A stretch of DNA of 64,000 nucleotides, taken from NCBI RefSeq assembly GCF_000744225.1, contig NZ_JQLN01000006.1, forward strand, positions 496,001-560,000, written 5' to 3'. The position numbers and the translations under genes are program-made. Positions 7,479 to 15,727 of this stretch are shown here, piece after piece (position 1 is the first letter of the stretch; every line of letters begins with the position of its first letter). The stretch is from Kitasatospora mediocidica KCTC 9733. Lineage in GTDB: Bacteria; Actinomycetota; Actinomycetes; Streptomycetales; Streptomycetaceae. The notes below the pieces were generated by a model. That model was not told the DNA's origin and did not search any database. It worked only from the letters and a program-made list of their open reading frames with translations.

Positions 7479-9479
7479 GTGTACGAGGTGTTGAACGAAG
7501 TGAGCGGGACCGTCGTCGGCACGGTCGTCCAGGCCGGGCAGGTGGGGCAGCTGCACCTTGCGCACCCGGCCCCCACCGCGCTGGCCGGCCTGCCACCGGC
7601 GGTGGCGGAGTTCACCGGGCGGGAGGCGGCGCTGCGCGGCGTCGTCGCCGCGCTGCGTCCCGGTGCGGACGGTTCTCCGGTCGTCGTGTCCGCGCTGGCG
7701 GGCGCGGCCGGGGTCGGAAAGACGGCCCTGACGCTGCGCGCCGCCCATGACGCCCTGTCGGCGGGCTGGTTCTCCGGCGGGGTGCTGTTCGCCGACCTCC
7801 AGGGCTACGACGAGAAGCGCCGGGTGCGGCCCGATGCCGCGCTCGCCACCTTCCTGAGCGCCCTCGGCGTCCCCGACGAGCTCTTCCCGCCGAGCCCGGA
7901 GGGCAGGCTGGCGCTGTACCGCTCCAGGCTCGCGGAGCTCGCCGCCCGCCGCCACGCGGTCCTGGTGGTGCTCGACAACGCCTCGTCGACGGAGCAGGTG
8001 GTGCCGTTGCTGCCCGGTTCGCCGGTCCACCGTGTCCTCGTGACGAGCCGTCACACCCTGGGGGACCTGCCGGGTTCCCGGATCGTGGACATCGGCGTCC
8101 TGGAGCCGGAGGAGGCGGCGGCGCTGATCGTCCGCACGCTGGGCGTCCGCCGCCCCGACGACACCCGGGCGCTGGACGAGCCCGACGCCGTGCACGAGCT
8201 CGCCGCCCTGTGCGGGCATCTCCCGCTGGCCCTGGCCGTCGTGGCGTCGATCCTGGCCGGCGACCCGGACCAGTCGGTCGGCGAACTCGCGGCAGCGCTG
8301 CGCGACCGGGCCGGGCGCCTGGACGAACTGTCCTACGCCGGGGGCCGCTCGGTGACCGCCGCCTTCGAGCTCTCGTACGCCGGCCTCACCCCCGAGGAGG
8401 CCAGGATGTTCCGGCTGCTGTCGGTCAACCTCGGCCAGCAGGTCAGCCCGGAAGCCGCCGCCGCACTCGCCGGACTGCCCGTGCCCGCAGCCGGGAAACT
8501 GCTCCGGGCACTGCGCGCCGCCCACATGCTCGAACCGGGCAAGCCGCGCGGGGCGGTCCGCTTCCACGACCTGCTGCGCCTGTTCGCGGAGCGCCGCCGC
8601 CGGGAGGAGGACGAGGCCCTGGACCAGGGCCGGAGCGTCGGCGCCGCCGTCGACCGGCTGCTGACCCACTACCGCGACGCCGCCCGGAACTGCACCGAAC
8701 GGATCGTCGCGGCGGCCCGGGAGGCCAGGCGGGACGACGACGCGGAGAGCTGGCTGGACGTCGAGCGGCCGAGCCTGCGGTCGGCCCTTCAACTCGCCCT
8801 GCTGCACGGCCGGTCGGCGGTGGCCCTGTCCCTGGCCCACGACGTGAGCTGGTTCCTGCGCCGCCAACAGGACTGGGCCGCCGCCCTGGAGGTGTGCGAC
8901 ACGGCCCTGGCCCTCGTCCGGTCGGTCGCCCCCGGCAGCGCCCAGGAGGTCCTGGCCCTCTACGACCGGGGTGACCTGCTCAAGCACATGCAGGACTTCG
9001 ACCGCGCCCAGCAGACCCTGGCACAGGCACTCCACCTCTACCGCCGGCTCGGCGACCGCGCCGGCGAAGCCATGACCCTGCACAGTCTGGGCACGGCCGC
9101 CCGCCGTGACGGCCGCCACGAGCGGGCGACCGCGCACTACACGGCCGCCCTGACGCTGTTCCGCGAACTCGGCGACCGCCAGGCCGTCGGAAACACCCTG
9201 CACAACCTCGGCACCACCGCGATGTGGCAGGGCGACCACGCGGCGGCCCGCGCCCGCTACGACAGCGCGCTGGACACCTACCACCAGCTGGGCCACACCC
9301 TCGGCCGGGCCCGCACCCTGGACCGCCTCGGCCGCCTGGACGCCGCCACGGGCCACCCCGACAGCGCCCGCGACCACTGGCACCAGGCCCGCACGGCATA
9401 CGAGGAGGCGGGCCTGTCCGCAAACGCCGAAGAGGTCACCGACCTGCTGGCCGCCCTCCCCGGGCCGCCGGACCGGTAG
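7479..9479 (+). CDS. NB-ARC ATPase with C-terminal tetratricopeptide repeats
   Basis: 666 residues. A short glycine/valine leader (NEVSGTVVGTVVQAGQVG, residues 6-23) recurs before NB-ARC and TPR modules in many actinobacterial proteins. The P-loop is GAAGVGKT (75-82), the Walker B-like strand is HAVLVVLDNAS, and CGHLPLAL is the GLPLAL-like motif. An arm and winged-helix region follows, then TPRs from about residue 460 to 650 (paired LGDRAGEAMTLHSLG and LGDRQAVGNTLHNLG repeats). This is the STAND architecture of AfsR without the SARP DNA-binding domain. Such proteins sense a ligand through the TPRs and oligomerise on ATP binding; the output is unknown. GTG at 7479 is close to AGAGGG, and GTG 7488 is a possible alternative. 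Confidence 0.85.
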   Translation: MYEVLNEVSGTVVGTVVQAGQVGQLHLAHPAPTALAGLPPAVAEFTGREAALRGVVAALRPGADGSPVVVSALAGAAGVGKTALTLRAAHDALSAGWFSGGVLFADLQGYDEKRRVRPDAALATFLSALGVPDELFPPSPEGRLALYRSRLAELAARRHAVLVVLDNASSTEQVVPLLPGSPVHRVLVTSRHTLGDLPGSRIVDIGVLEPEEAAALIVRTLGVRRPDDTRALDEPDAVHELAALCGHLPLALAVVASILAGDPDQSVGELAAALRDRAGRLDELSYAGGRSVTAAFELSYAGLTPEEARMFRLLSVNLGQQVSPEAAAALAGLPVPAAGKLLRALRAAHMLEPGKPRGAVRFHDLLRLFAERRRREEDEALDQGRSVGAAVDRLLTHYRDAARNCTERIVAAAREARRDDDAESWLDVERPSLRSALQLALLHGRSAVALSLAHDVSWFLRRQQDWAAALEVCDTALALVRSVAPGSAQEVLALYDRGDLLKHMQDFDRAQQTLAQALHLYRRLGDRAGEAMTLHSLGTAARRDGRHERATAHYTAALTLFRELGDRQAVGNTLHNLGTTAMWQGDHAAARARYDSALDTYHQLGHTLGRARTLDRLGRLDAATGHPDSARDHWHQARTAYEEAGLSANAEEVTDLLAALPGPPDR

Positions 9480-9757
9480 TGACCGCTCTCGCGGCGCCGC
9501 GCAGACGGCTTGGAGGTGCATTGTGTTCATGAGCACGCCTGCTGATCCGAACTTGCCTGGCACGACCGCAAGGTTGTTGCTCCCTCGACTGCCTCACTGC
9601 GAGTAGTGGTTGCACGGTCGCGAGGCGAGGGCTTGCTTTGCGTGATGTGCGCCCTGCGGGATCTCCGTCAGAGCCGTTGGTCTGATCACGACAATCCGTA
9701 AGTCACGCCCCGGATATGCTGTCGGCTCAGTTTCGCGGAAAGGGGTGGGGGTCAGCG

Positions 9758-10819
9758 GTGATCGGTAGTGATGACGCCGTCCGTGAGGTGTCGATGCCAC
9801 TGCGTTTGGGTGCGATCGTCGATCTGGCGCCCGTGCGCGATCGCGAACGGCCTGTGTGGCTGGCACTGGGCGAGGACGGCACGATCAGCCGGTGGGACGT
9901 GGCAGCCGGTGATCATGAGGTTGTCGGGACCACCACCCTTGCGGCGGAGTCCGACCGCCGACCATGGAACGGCCACCGGCTTCGCAGGCGCCTGCATGCT
10001 TCCCACGACGGCATGTTCGCTGCTGTGGTCAACGACTACGGCCGCTTCGGTGAGGTGATCGACCTGCGGACCGGCGAGGTTACGTTGACCTTGGACAACC
10101 AGGGCGGTCACGAAGAGACTGTGCCGTTCTCGCTGGAGTTCGCGCAAAGCCGTGGCCGTTGCGTCGTTGTCCACCGCTCTGCCTGGAACCGGCTGGATGT
10201 CTCGGACGCGCAAACGGGGGTGCTGCTGACTGATCGGTTGCTCCCCGGGCCTGCTGACGGGGATGCCGTGCCGGAGCATTACCTCGACTACTTCCACGGC
10301 GCACTGTATGTGAGCCCTGATGGGAAGCGGATCCTGGACGACGGCTGGATGTGGCATCCAGTCGGAATCCCCTCGGTATGGGGCCTTGACCAATGGATCG
10401 AGGGCAACGAATGGGAGTCCGAGGACGGTCCGAGCCGAGTAGATGTGTGCGGCCGGGAGTACTACTGGGATCACGCCATGACCTGGATCGACTCGGTCCG
10501 GGTCGCCGTCGAGGGGCTCGGCGATGACGACGATGTCATGCAGCCTGGGGCACGGATCTTCGATACGAGTCGAACCGGTCAGGGCGGACTGTGGCGAATG
10601 CCGACGGCCGTAGAACTCATTGCGTTCGAGGGCCCGACCGGGCGCTTCTTCAGCGATGGCACCTACCTGTTCAGTGGCGATGACTCCGGTTTGTCGACAT
10701 GGGATCCGGTCGTGGGGAAGCTCCTGGGTGTCGTTCCCGGCTTCTCCCCCACACATCACCACCCGGGCGCCCGGCAGTTCGTGCAGCTCGCCGACGGCGT
10801 CGTTCGTCTTTGGGCTTGA
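9758..10819 (+). CDS. WD40-like repeat protein of unknown function
   Basis: 353 residues from GTG 9758, chosen because GGGGTGGGGG lies 6 bases upstream; the open frame starts at ATG 9716 without such a site. Repeated blade-like units are visible: LALGEDGTISRWDVAAGDHE, DLRTGEVTLTL, LDVSDAQTGVLL and FSGDDSGLSTWDPVVGKLLG. A beta-propeller is likely, and the closing RLWA is typical of such repeats. There is no signal peptide, and no enzymatic motif is evident. Codon use is clearly less GC-biased than in neighbouring genes, which suggests recent transfer. It follows the NB-ARC gene on the same strand after 278 bases, so co-transcription is uncertain. Confidence 0.7.
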   Translation: MIGSDDAVREVSMPLRLGAIVDLAPVRDRERPVWLALGEDGTISRWDVAAGDHEVVGTTTLAAESDRRPWNGHRLRRRLHASHDGMFAAVVNDYGRFGEVIDLRTGEVTLTLDNQGGHEETVPFSLEFAQSRGRCVVVHRSAWNRLDVSDAQTGVLLTDRLLPGPADGDAVPEHYLDYFHGALYVSPDGKRILDDGWMWHPVGIPSVWGLDQWIEGNEWESEDGPSRVDVCGREYYWDHAMTWIDSVRVAVEGLGDDDDVMQPGARIFDTSRTGQGGLWRMPTAVELIAFEGPTGRFFSDGTYLFSGDDSGLSTWDPVVGKLLGVVPGFSPTHHHPGARQFVQLADGVVRLWA

Positions 10820-10988
10820 CCGGAAATCACCTCCACGGGCCGACCTACTCGACGACACGCGATGAAACCCGATCCACCACCACACGCGCAGTCACCGCGA
10901 CCCGCCTGCGGGAGCCACAACCCCCGCCGCCCGCCCTCTGGTAAGTGATCTTGAGACCTTCGGCACCCAGAGCGGCCGAGCAGTTCGC

Positions 10989-11450
10989 TCAGTCGCTCTG
11001 GGCCGGATCAGGCGTCGGACGAGGCTCTATCTGGCCTGCCACAATTTCGATTCCCCGGCGCTTGGTCTCCTCGGTGATCTCCAGTCGGCGCGTCTCGGCC
11101 TCGATCTCGGCCTTACGGACCTCAGCCTGAGCTTCGATCTTCGCTTTCCAGACCACGCTCGCCGCCGTCGCCGCCGCCCCCAAGCCAGCCACGATCTCCG
11201 GAATGGCGCCGATAGGACCAGCGGTGACGGGGGTTGAGCCAGTAGTGGCGATGGCAGGGCCATCGGCACGGATTCCAGAGCCCAGAGCGACAGGATCGGG
11301 AAGGGTGGCTCGGCGTTTGGACTCGTCCGTCTCGAGCCCCTCCACATACTCAGTGACGATCACTCGGCCGACGACGCGCCCAGGTGCGGAGTCTTCGGTG
11401 GCACCAGATTCGACGCCCTCTTCAGGGAGGGGCTCAGACTTGGTTGACAT
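10989..11450 (-). CDS. Hypothetical protein with one hydrophobic segment and a charged helical tail
   Basis: 153 residues. The N-terminal half is acidic and disordered-looking. A hydrophobic stretch (PIGAIPEIVAGLGAAATAAS) is followed by a charged helix with coiled-coil periodicity (WKAKIEAQAEVRKAEIEAET). The start has no Shine-Dalgarno, but TAGCCT lies 6 nt before the ATG, suggesting a leaderless mRNA. No family is recognised. A small bitopic membrane protein is the best reading. Like the WD40-like gene it has softer GC bias than the core genes, so the two may belong to one acquired segment. Confidence 0.55.
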   Translation of the reverse strand: MSTKSEPLPEEGVESGATEDSAPGRVVGRVIVTEYVEGLETDESKRRATLPDPVALGSGIRADGPAIATTGSTPVTAGPIGAIPEIVAGLGAAATAASVVWKAKIEAQAEVRKAEIEAETRRLEITEETKRRGIEIVAGQIEPRPTPDPAQSD

Positions 11451-11692
11451 GGCATCAGGCTACGACTGGTGCCCCCACAGAAGTAGAGGCTCGACCTCAC
11501 CCCGGACTACCTCGCTTGACTGGAGGTGGCTCGCCGACATCGTGCAGGGCTGTCAGAAGCGTGTTCGGGTTCGTCGCCGTGCCAGGTACTGGCGTCAGGG
11601 TGTGCGTGAACGCGACGACGGGATGTGCCCAGTGGGGGAGGGTGGCCGTGCAGCCCGGGTCGTCCACGTCGTTCCGGACGACCCGCGCGGGA

Positions 11693-12577
11693 TCACTCGG
11701 CCGAGAAGTAGTGGCCCTGGTCCAGGTCGGCGATGAGGCCGGGGTGGGCCGGCTCCCAGTCCAGCAGCTGTCGGGTGTCCGTGTTGGACATCGTGATGTC
11801 GAGGGCGATGAACGGGAAGCGCTTGAAGTGGTCCGCGGCCTGGTCGGCCGGGATGCTCACGGCCGGGATGCCGAGGTGGCGGGCGATGGTCTCGGCGATC
11901 TCGCGCACGCTGACGCCCTCCTCGGTCGCGGCGTACAACTGCGATCCGGCCGGGGCCTTGTCCAGCGCCAGCCGGAAGAGCCGGGCGACGTCCAGGACGT
12001 GGCCGGCGGGCCAGCGGTTGGTGCCTTCGCCGACGTAGCCGGACACGCCCGAGGCCCGTGCGATGGTGATGAGGGTCGGGATGAATCCGGTCCGGTCCCG
12101 CGTGCTGTGGGTGACCGGCGGGACGGCGACGAGGATGGTGCGCACGCCGCGCTCGGCGAACCCAGCGAGCGTGCGCGCCACGGCGGAGCGGGGGTTGGCG
12201 TCGATCACCGCGTCGCGCCGTGCGTCGCCCGTGCGGGTCAGGCCGATGCCGATGAGGGTCTTGCCCGTGCCGGCCAGTGCGTCGCCGAGCGCCTGCACGA
12301 CGGCCAGGTCGGTGGCCACCGCGTCGGCGAACTTCCCGGCGGCGATGGCTTCGTGGTTGAACGCGAGGTGGATGACGGCGTCCGCGTCGGCGGCTGCTTC
12401 GCGCAGCCCGTCCAGGTCGTCGAGGTCGCCGCGGTGCACCTCGGCGCCCAGCGCCTCGACGGTGGCGGCCGAGGTATCGGTTCGGGCCAGGCCGACGACC
12501 TGGTGTCCGGCCTGGATCAGTTCGGGGATGACGGCCGAGGCGATGTGGCCGCTGGCCCCGGTGAGGAAGACGCGCAT
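11693..12577 (-). CDS. Atypical SDR / NAD(P)-dependent epimerase-like oxidoreductase
   Basis: 294 residues from an ATG with CAGGAG 8 bases upstream. The N-terminal Rossmann motif is MRVFLTGASGHIASAVIPEL. The cofactor-specificity loop (GLARTD) and DADAVIHLAF strand are those of extended or atypical SDRs. I see no YxxxK catalytic pair, so it may be a binding protein or use another mechanism, as in the atypical SDR groups. It is transcribed divergently from a TetR regulator. The shared promoter region contains a perfect 20-bp inverted repeat, so TetR repression of this gene is likely. The substrate is unknown. Confidence 0.8.
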   Translation of the reverse strand: MRVFLTGASGHIASAVIPELIQAGHQVVGLARTDTSAATVEALGAEVHRGDLDDLDGLREAAADADAVIHLAFNHEAIAAGKFADAVATDLAVVQALGDALAGTGKTLIGIGLTRTGDARRDAVIDANPRSAVARTLAGFAERGVRTILVAVPPVTHSTRDRTGFIPTLITIARASGVSGYVGEGTNRWPAGHVLDVARLFRLALDKAPAGSQLYAATEEGVSVREIAETIARHLGIPAVSIPADQAADHFKRFPFIALDITMSNTDTRQLLDWEPAHPGLIADLDQGHYFSAE

Positions 12578-12593
12578 GAGAGCTCTCCTGGAA

Positions 12594-12648
12594 GTGATGT
12601 GACTTGGTAACGTCACTGTACCAAGGTCACGTTACCAAGTCACATCAC
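12594..12648. promoter_or_regulatory. Large inverted-repeat operator between SDR and TetR genes
   Basis: Two perfect complementary arms of 20 bases (12594-12613 and 12629-12648) with core CTTGGTAACGT/ACGTTACCAAG are separated by 15 bases. The spacer holds a further TACCAAG copy (12619-12625). A TATGCT -10 hexamer (12650-12655) for the TetR gene begins right after the right arm. The layout fits a TetR autorepressor site controlling both divergent genes. Confidence 0.75.
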
Positions 12649-12662
12649 CTATGCTGTACGCC

Positions 12663-13244
12663 ATGGGCCGATGGGAACCGAACACACGTGAGCGGCTGGT
12701 GCGTGCCGCCGTCGAGCTGTTCGCCGAGCAGGGTTACGACATGACCACGGTCAACGAGATCGCCGAGCGGGCCGGAACGACCAAAACCACCTTCTTCCGG
12801 CACTTCCCCGACAAGCGGGAGGCGTTGTTCGCCGGGCAGGACACGCACAGTCGGCTTCTCGCCGACGCCGTCGCCGCCGCGCCCGACACGGCCACGCCCC
12901 TCGACGCGGTCGGCGTCGCCCTCGATGCGCTCACCGCGGCCTTCCCCCCGGAACGCCGCGCGTTCGCGGCCCGGCTCAGGGTGGTCATCGCGGGCAACGA
13001 CGAACTGCGGGAGCGCGCCGCGTTCAAGCGCGCGGGCCTCGCCGTCGCGCTGACCGACGCGCTGCAGCAACGCGGCGTCCCGGACCCGACCGCGGACCTT
13101 GCCGCCGAACTCGGCGTCCTCGCCTTCTACCGAGCCTTTGACCGCTGGGTCGACCCGGCCGACGACCCCGCCACCGACCAGACCTTCACCGACCTCGCGC
13201 GCCAGGCGCTGCGCGAGCTGCGTGCCGCGCTGCCCGAGCTCTGA
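12663..13244 (+). CDS. TetR/AcrR family transcriptional regulator
   Basis: 193 residues from ATG 12663 (MGRWEPNTRERLVRAAVELF). ATG 12651 is an in-frame alternative. The 12663 start is preferred because the family usually begins MGRW and because TATGCT lies 7 nt before it with no Shine-Dalgarno, giving a leaderless mRNA. The TetR HTH is at about residues 10-55 (MTTVNEIAERAGTTKTTFFR). The C-terminal ligand-binding domain is unlike any I can assign. Its gene borders the 20-bp inverted repeat, so it probably represses itself and the divergent SDR gene until a small-molecule inducer binds. Confidence 0.9.
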   Translation: MGRWEPNTRERLVRAAVELFAEQGYDMTTVNEIAERAGTTKTTFFRHFPDKREALFAGQDTHSRLLADAVAAAPDTATPLDAVGVALDALTAAFPPERRAFAARLRVVIAGNDELRERAAFKRAGLAVALTDALQQRGVPDPTADLAAELGVLAFYRAFDRWVDPADDPATDQTFTDLARQALRELRAALPEL

Positions 13245-13452
13245 GCCGGCTTCCCCGTCACCCCGTCAGGCACCCGGTGGGAGCCGAGCGTGCCTGTGGA
13301 TGACTCCGGCCGTCACGCCCCTGCCCGCGTCCGGAGGACGTGGCCGCGCAGAGCTACACCACCGTGGACGTGGATGAGCGGCGCGAAGCCGGGCAGACGC
13401 CTCCCGTCACCGCGCGCCGCTCCACGGGCGCGCCTGAGTTTGGAGGCCTCTC

Positions 13453-13983
13453 ATGGCAGACTTTCTGACCGATGTCCAGACCCTGCGGGCCAAGGCCCGG
13501 CAGGAGATCATGAACGGCCCGGTCACCGCCGCGTACGGAGCTGATCTGCCCCGCGTGATCGAGTTGCTGAACACCGCGCTGGCCACCGAGATCGTCTGCA
13601 CCCTGCGCTACCGGCAGCACCACTTCGCCGCCAAGGGCCTGAACTCCGAGCCGGTCGCCCAGGAGTTCCTCCAGCACTCCCAGGAGGAGCAGCAGCACGC
13701 CGACCTGCTCGCGGCCAGGATCGCCCAGTTGGGCGGCACACCGGACCTGGACCCGGCCCGGGTGGCCGGCCGTGCCCACTCCGAGTATGTGGCGGCCACC
13801 GGTCTGCGGCAGATGATCCAGGAGAACCTGGTGGCCGAGCGTGTCGCCATCGCCTCCTACACCGAGATGATCGACTGGCTGGGCGCGGGTGACCCCACCA
13901 CCACGCGGGTCCTGAAGGAGATCCTGGCCCGCGAGGAGGAGCACGCGGAGGACATGCTCACGTTCCTGCAGAGCGACGGCTGA
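13453..13983 (+). CDS. Ferritin-like diiron protein (bacterioferritin family, haem ligand missing)
   Basis: 176 residues; GGAGG lies 8 bases before the ATG. It is a four-helix bundle with diiron ligands in LNTALATEIVCTLRYRQHH, EEQQHADLL, NLVAERVAIASY and LAREEEHAEDML, i.e. the E, ExxH, E, ExxH pattern. In bacterioferritins the haem is bound by a Met in a DEMKHAD-like motif; here the matching segment is EEQQHAD, so that Met is Gln and haem binding at this site is unlikely. The expected role is ferroxidase, iron storage or Dps-like protection in the cytoplasm. No iron box is visible upstream. Confidence 0.82.
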   Translation: MADFLTDVQTLRAKARQEIMNGPVTAAYGADLPRVIELLNTALATEIVCTLRYRQHHFAAKGLNSEPVAQEFLQHSQEEQQHADLLAARIAQLGGTPDLDPARVAGRAHSEYVAATGLRQMIQENLVAERVAIASYTEMIDWLGAGDPTTTRVLKEILAREEEHAEDMLTFLQSDG

Positions 13984-14194
13984 GGCACGGGTTCGGACTA
14001 CTCAAGTCCCTTCGAAGGCAGCGGAGTTCGTGCCGCATGCGGAGCGGGCGGCCGGGTAGGCGGGAGTGGTCCGAAAGCTGACGGGTGGTCGTCGGCTCGT
14101 CTCATGAATCGTCGCGCCACACAGGCGGGGCCGGAGCGAGCGTGCGCCGCCGGCGGGTGGGCGGACTCGAATTCATCGGAAAGGTGTGGGAGAT

Positions 14195-14422
14195 ATGGGA
14201 ATCGGCGGCTGCATCATCGCCTTCGCGCTCGGAGCGATCGTGACCTTCGGAGTGAACTGGCACGTCCACGGTGTGAACATGGATGTCGTCGGCGTCATCC
14301 TGATGGTGGCAGGCCTGTTGGGCCTGGTGACCTATGCCAGCATCTTCCGCCGCCGCCGGGTGTACGGCGCCGGGCGCATCGAGGAGGTCGTCGAGGAGCG
14401 CCGCTACAACGACGGGCTCTGA
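14195..14422 (+). CDS. Small two-helix membrane protein, DUF6458 type
   Basis: 75 residues. ATG 14195 is chosen over the in-frame GTG 14186 because homologues of this kind begin MGIGG and AAGGTG lies 8 bases upstream. Two hydrophobic helices (GCIIAFALGAIVTFGV and VVGVILMVAGLLGLVTYA) flank a short NWHVHGVNMD loop. A cytoplasmic Arg-rich tail ends in EEVVEERRYNDGL. It is a widespread actinobacterial membrane protein with no known function, and it stands alone, convergent with the phosphatase gene. Confidence 0.75.
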   Translation: MGIGGCIIAFALGAIVTFGVNWHVHGVNMDVVGVILMVAGLLGLVTYASIFRRRRVYGAGRIEEVVEERRYNDGL

Positions 14423-14482
14423 ACCGTCGGGACAGGTGATCCGCCGCACCGCGCGCAACGGATCCCTGTTGCCGGGCGGTAC

Positions 14483-15727
14483 TCAGCGGAGGTTTCCGCC
14501 CCGGCCGGGTGCCGCGGCATCGGAGCCGACGGGGTCGGTTGTGCCGCCCCAGCCGAGGTGGAGGATGGCCAGGTCGTCGGCGTGCCGTCCGGCGTTGAGC
14601 TGCTGGGCGGCGCTGATGAGCTGGTCCAGGAAGGCCGGAGTGTTCAGCCGGGGGGCCCGGGCGATCAGGTCGACCAGTCCCTCGGTGTCCAGCCGCTCGG
14701 GGCCCGGCCCGCGGTGGCCCTCGATCAGTCCGTCGGTGTAGAGCATCAGCGCGCCGCTGGGCGGTAGCGCGATGGTGCTCGGCTGCCAGTGGTGCAGGCC
14801 GGGTGCTATGCCGAGGGCGATGCCGTGGGCGGCCTCGGCGGGCCCGGTGCTGTCGGCGATGAGCAGCGGTTCGTGGTGGCCGGCGAGGTGGACGGTCGCG
14901 CGGGCGGCCGGCAGGTCGAGTTCCACCAGGGTGCAGGTGGCGAACATGTCGTAGCGGGTGCGTTCGGCGACCAGGACCTGTTCCAGCAGGTCGAGCAGCT
15001 CCACTCCGCGGTGGCCGGCCAGGACGAGCGCGCGCCAGGTGATCCGCAGGCAGACGCCGAGCGCCGCTTCGTCGGGCCCGTGGCCGCTGACGTCGCCGAT
15101 CACGGCGTGCACGGTGCCGTCGGTGGTCTCCACCACGTCCAGGAAGTCCCCTCCCAGCTGGGCGCGTTCGCGGCCGGGCAGGTAGCGGGTGGTCACCGCG
15201 ACCGTGTCGCCGTGCAGTAGCGGGGTGGGCAGCAGGCCGCGTTCCAGCCGGGTGTTCTCCTGGGCCCGGATCCGGTTCTCGCGCAGTTCGGCGCTGGCCT
15301 GCTCGGCCTGTTTGCGGTGCACCGCGTAGCGCAGCGCGCGCTGCATCAGTGCGCCGTCCACCTGGCCCTTGATGAGGTAGTCCTGGGCGCCGGCGGAGAC
15401 CGCCCGGATGCCGGACTGGGCGTCGCCCAGTCCGGTCAGGACGATCACCGCCGCCTGCGGGCAGGCCTGCTGGACGGCGCTCAGCACGGCCATGCCGGAG
15501 GCGTCGGGCAGGTGCAGGTCCACCACCACGCAGTCGGCGGGCTGCCGGGTGAGTTCGCCGACGGCCTCGGCGAGGGTCTGCTTCCAGCGCAGGGTGTGCT
15601 TGAGCCCCGTGTCGTAGAGCAGTTCCTCGACCAGGACGGCGTCGCCGGAGTCGTCCTCCACCAGGAAGATGCGGTACGGCTCGTCCACCGCGGGGACGTC
15701 CTCGGGGAGCCGCAGGGAGGCGGTCAC
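14483..15727 (-). CDS. Response regulator with SpoIIE-type PP2C phosphatase output
   Basis: 414 residues, starting at a GTG that overlaps the stop of the upstream kinase by four bases (GTGA). A REC domain occupies about residues 15-140: FLVEDDSGDA acidic pocket, VVVDLHLPD phospho-acceptor Asp and YLIKGQ Lys. A short helical linker follows (RALRYAVHRKQAEQASAELR), then a PP2C/SpoIIE domain with GGDFLDVVE, AVIGDVSGHGPDEA and LMLYTDGLIEG metal-binding motifs. Proteins of this type dephosphorylate STAS anti-anti-sigma factors when activated. The coupled CHASE3 kinase is the obvious phosphodonor. Confidence 0.92.
   Translation of the reverse strand: MTASLRLPEDVPAVDEPYRIFLVEDDSGDAVLVEELLYDTGLKHTLRWKQTLAEAVGELTRQPADCVVVDLHLPDASGMAVLSAVQQACPQAAVIVLTGLGDAQSGIRAVSAGAQDYLIKGQVDGALMQRALRYAVHRKQAEQASAELRENRIRAQENTRLERGLLPTPLLHGDTVAVTTRYLPGRERAQLGGDFLDVVETTDGTVHAVIGDVSGHGPDEAALGVCLRITWRALVLAGHRGVELLDLLEQVLVAERTRYDMFATCTLVELDLPAARATVHLAGHHEPLLIADSTGPAEAAHGIALGIAPGLHHWQPSTIALPPSGALMLYTDGLIEGHRGPGPERLDTEGLVDLIARAPRLNTPAFLDQLISAAQQLNAGRHADDLAILHLGWGGTTDPVGSDAAAPGRGGNLR

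Noticed and set aside
6894..9563. 889-codon open frame on the minus strand
   Set aside because: It is the antisense shadow of the NB-ARC/TPR gene, with low-complexity Gly/Arg/Gln composition and no motifs.
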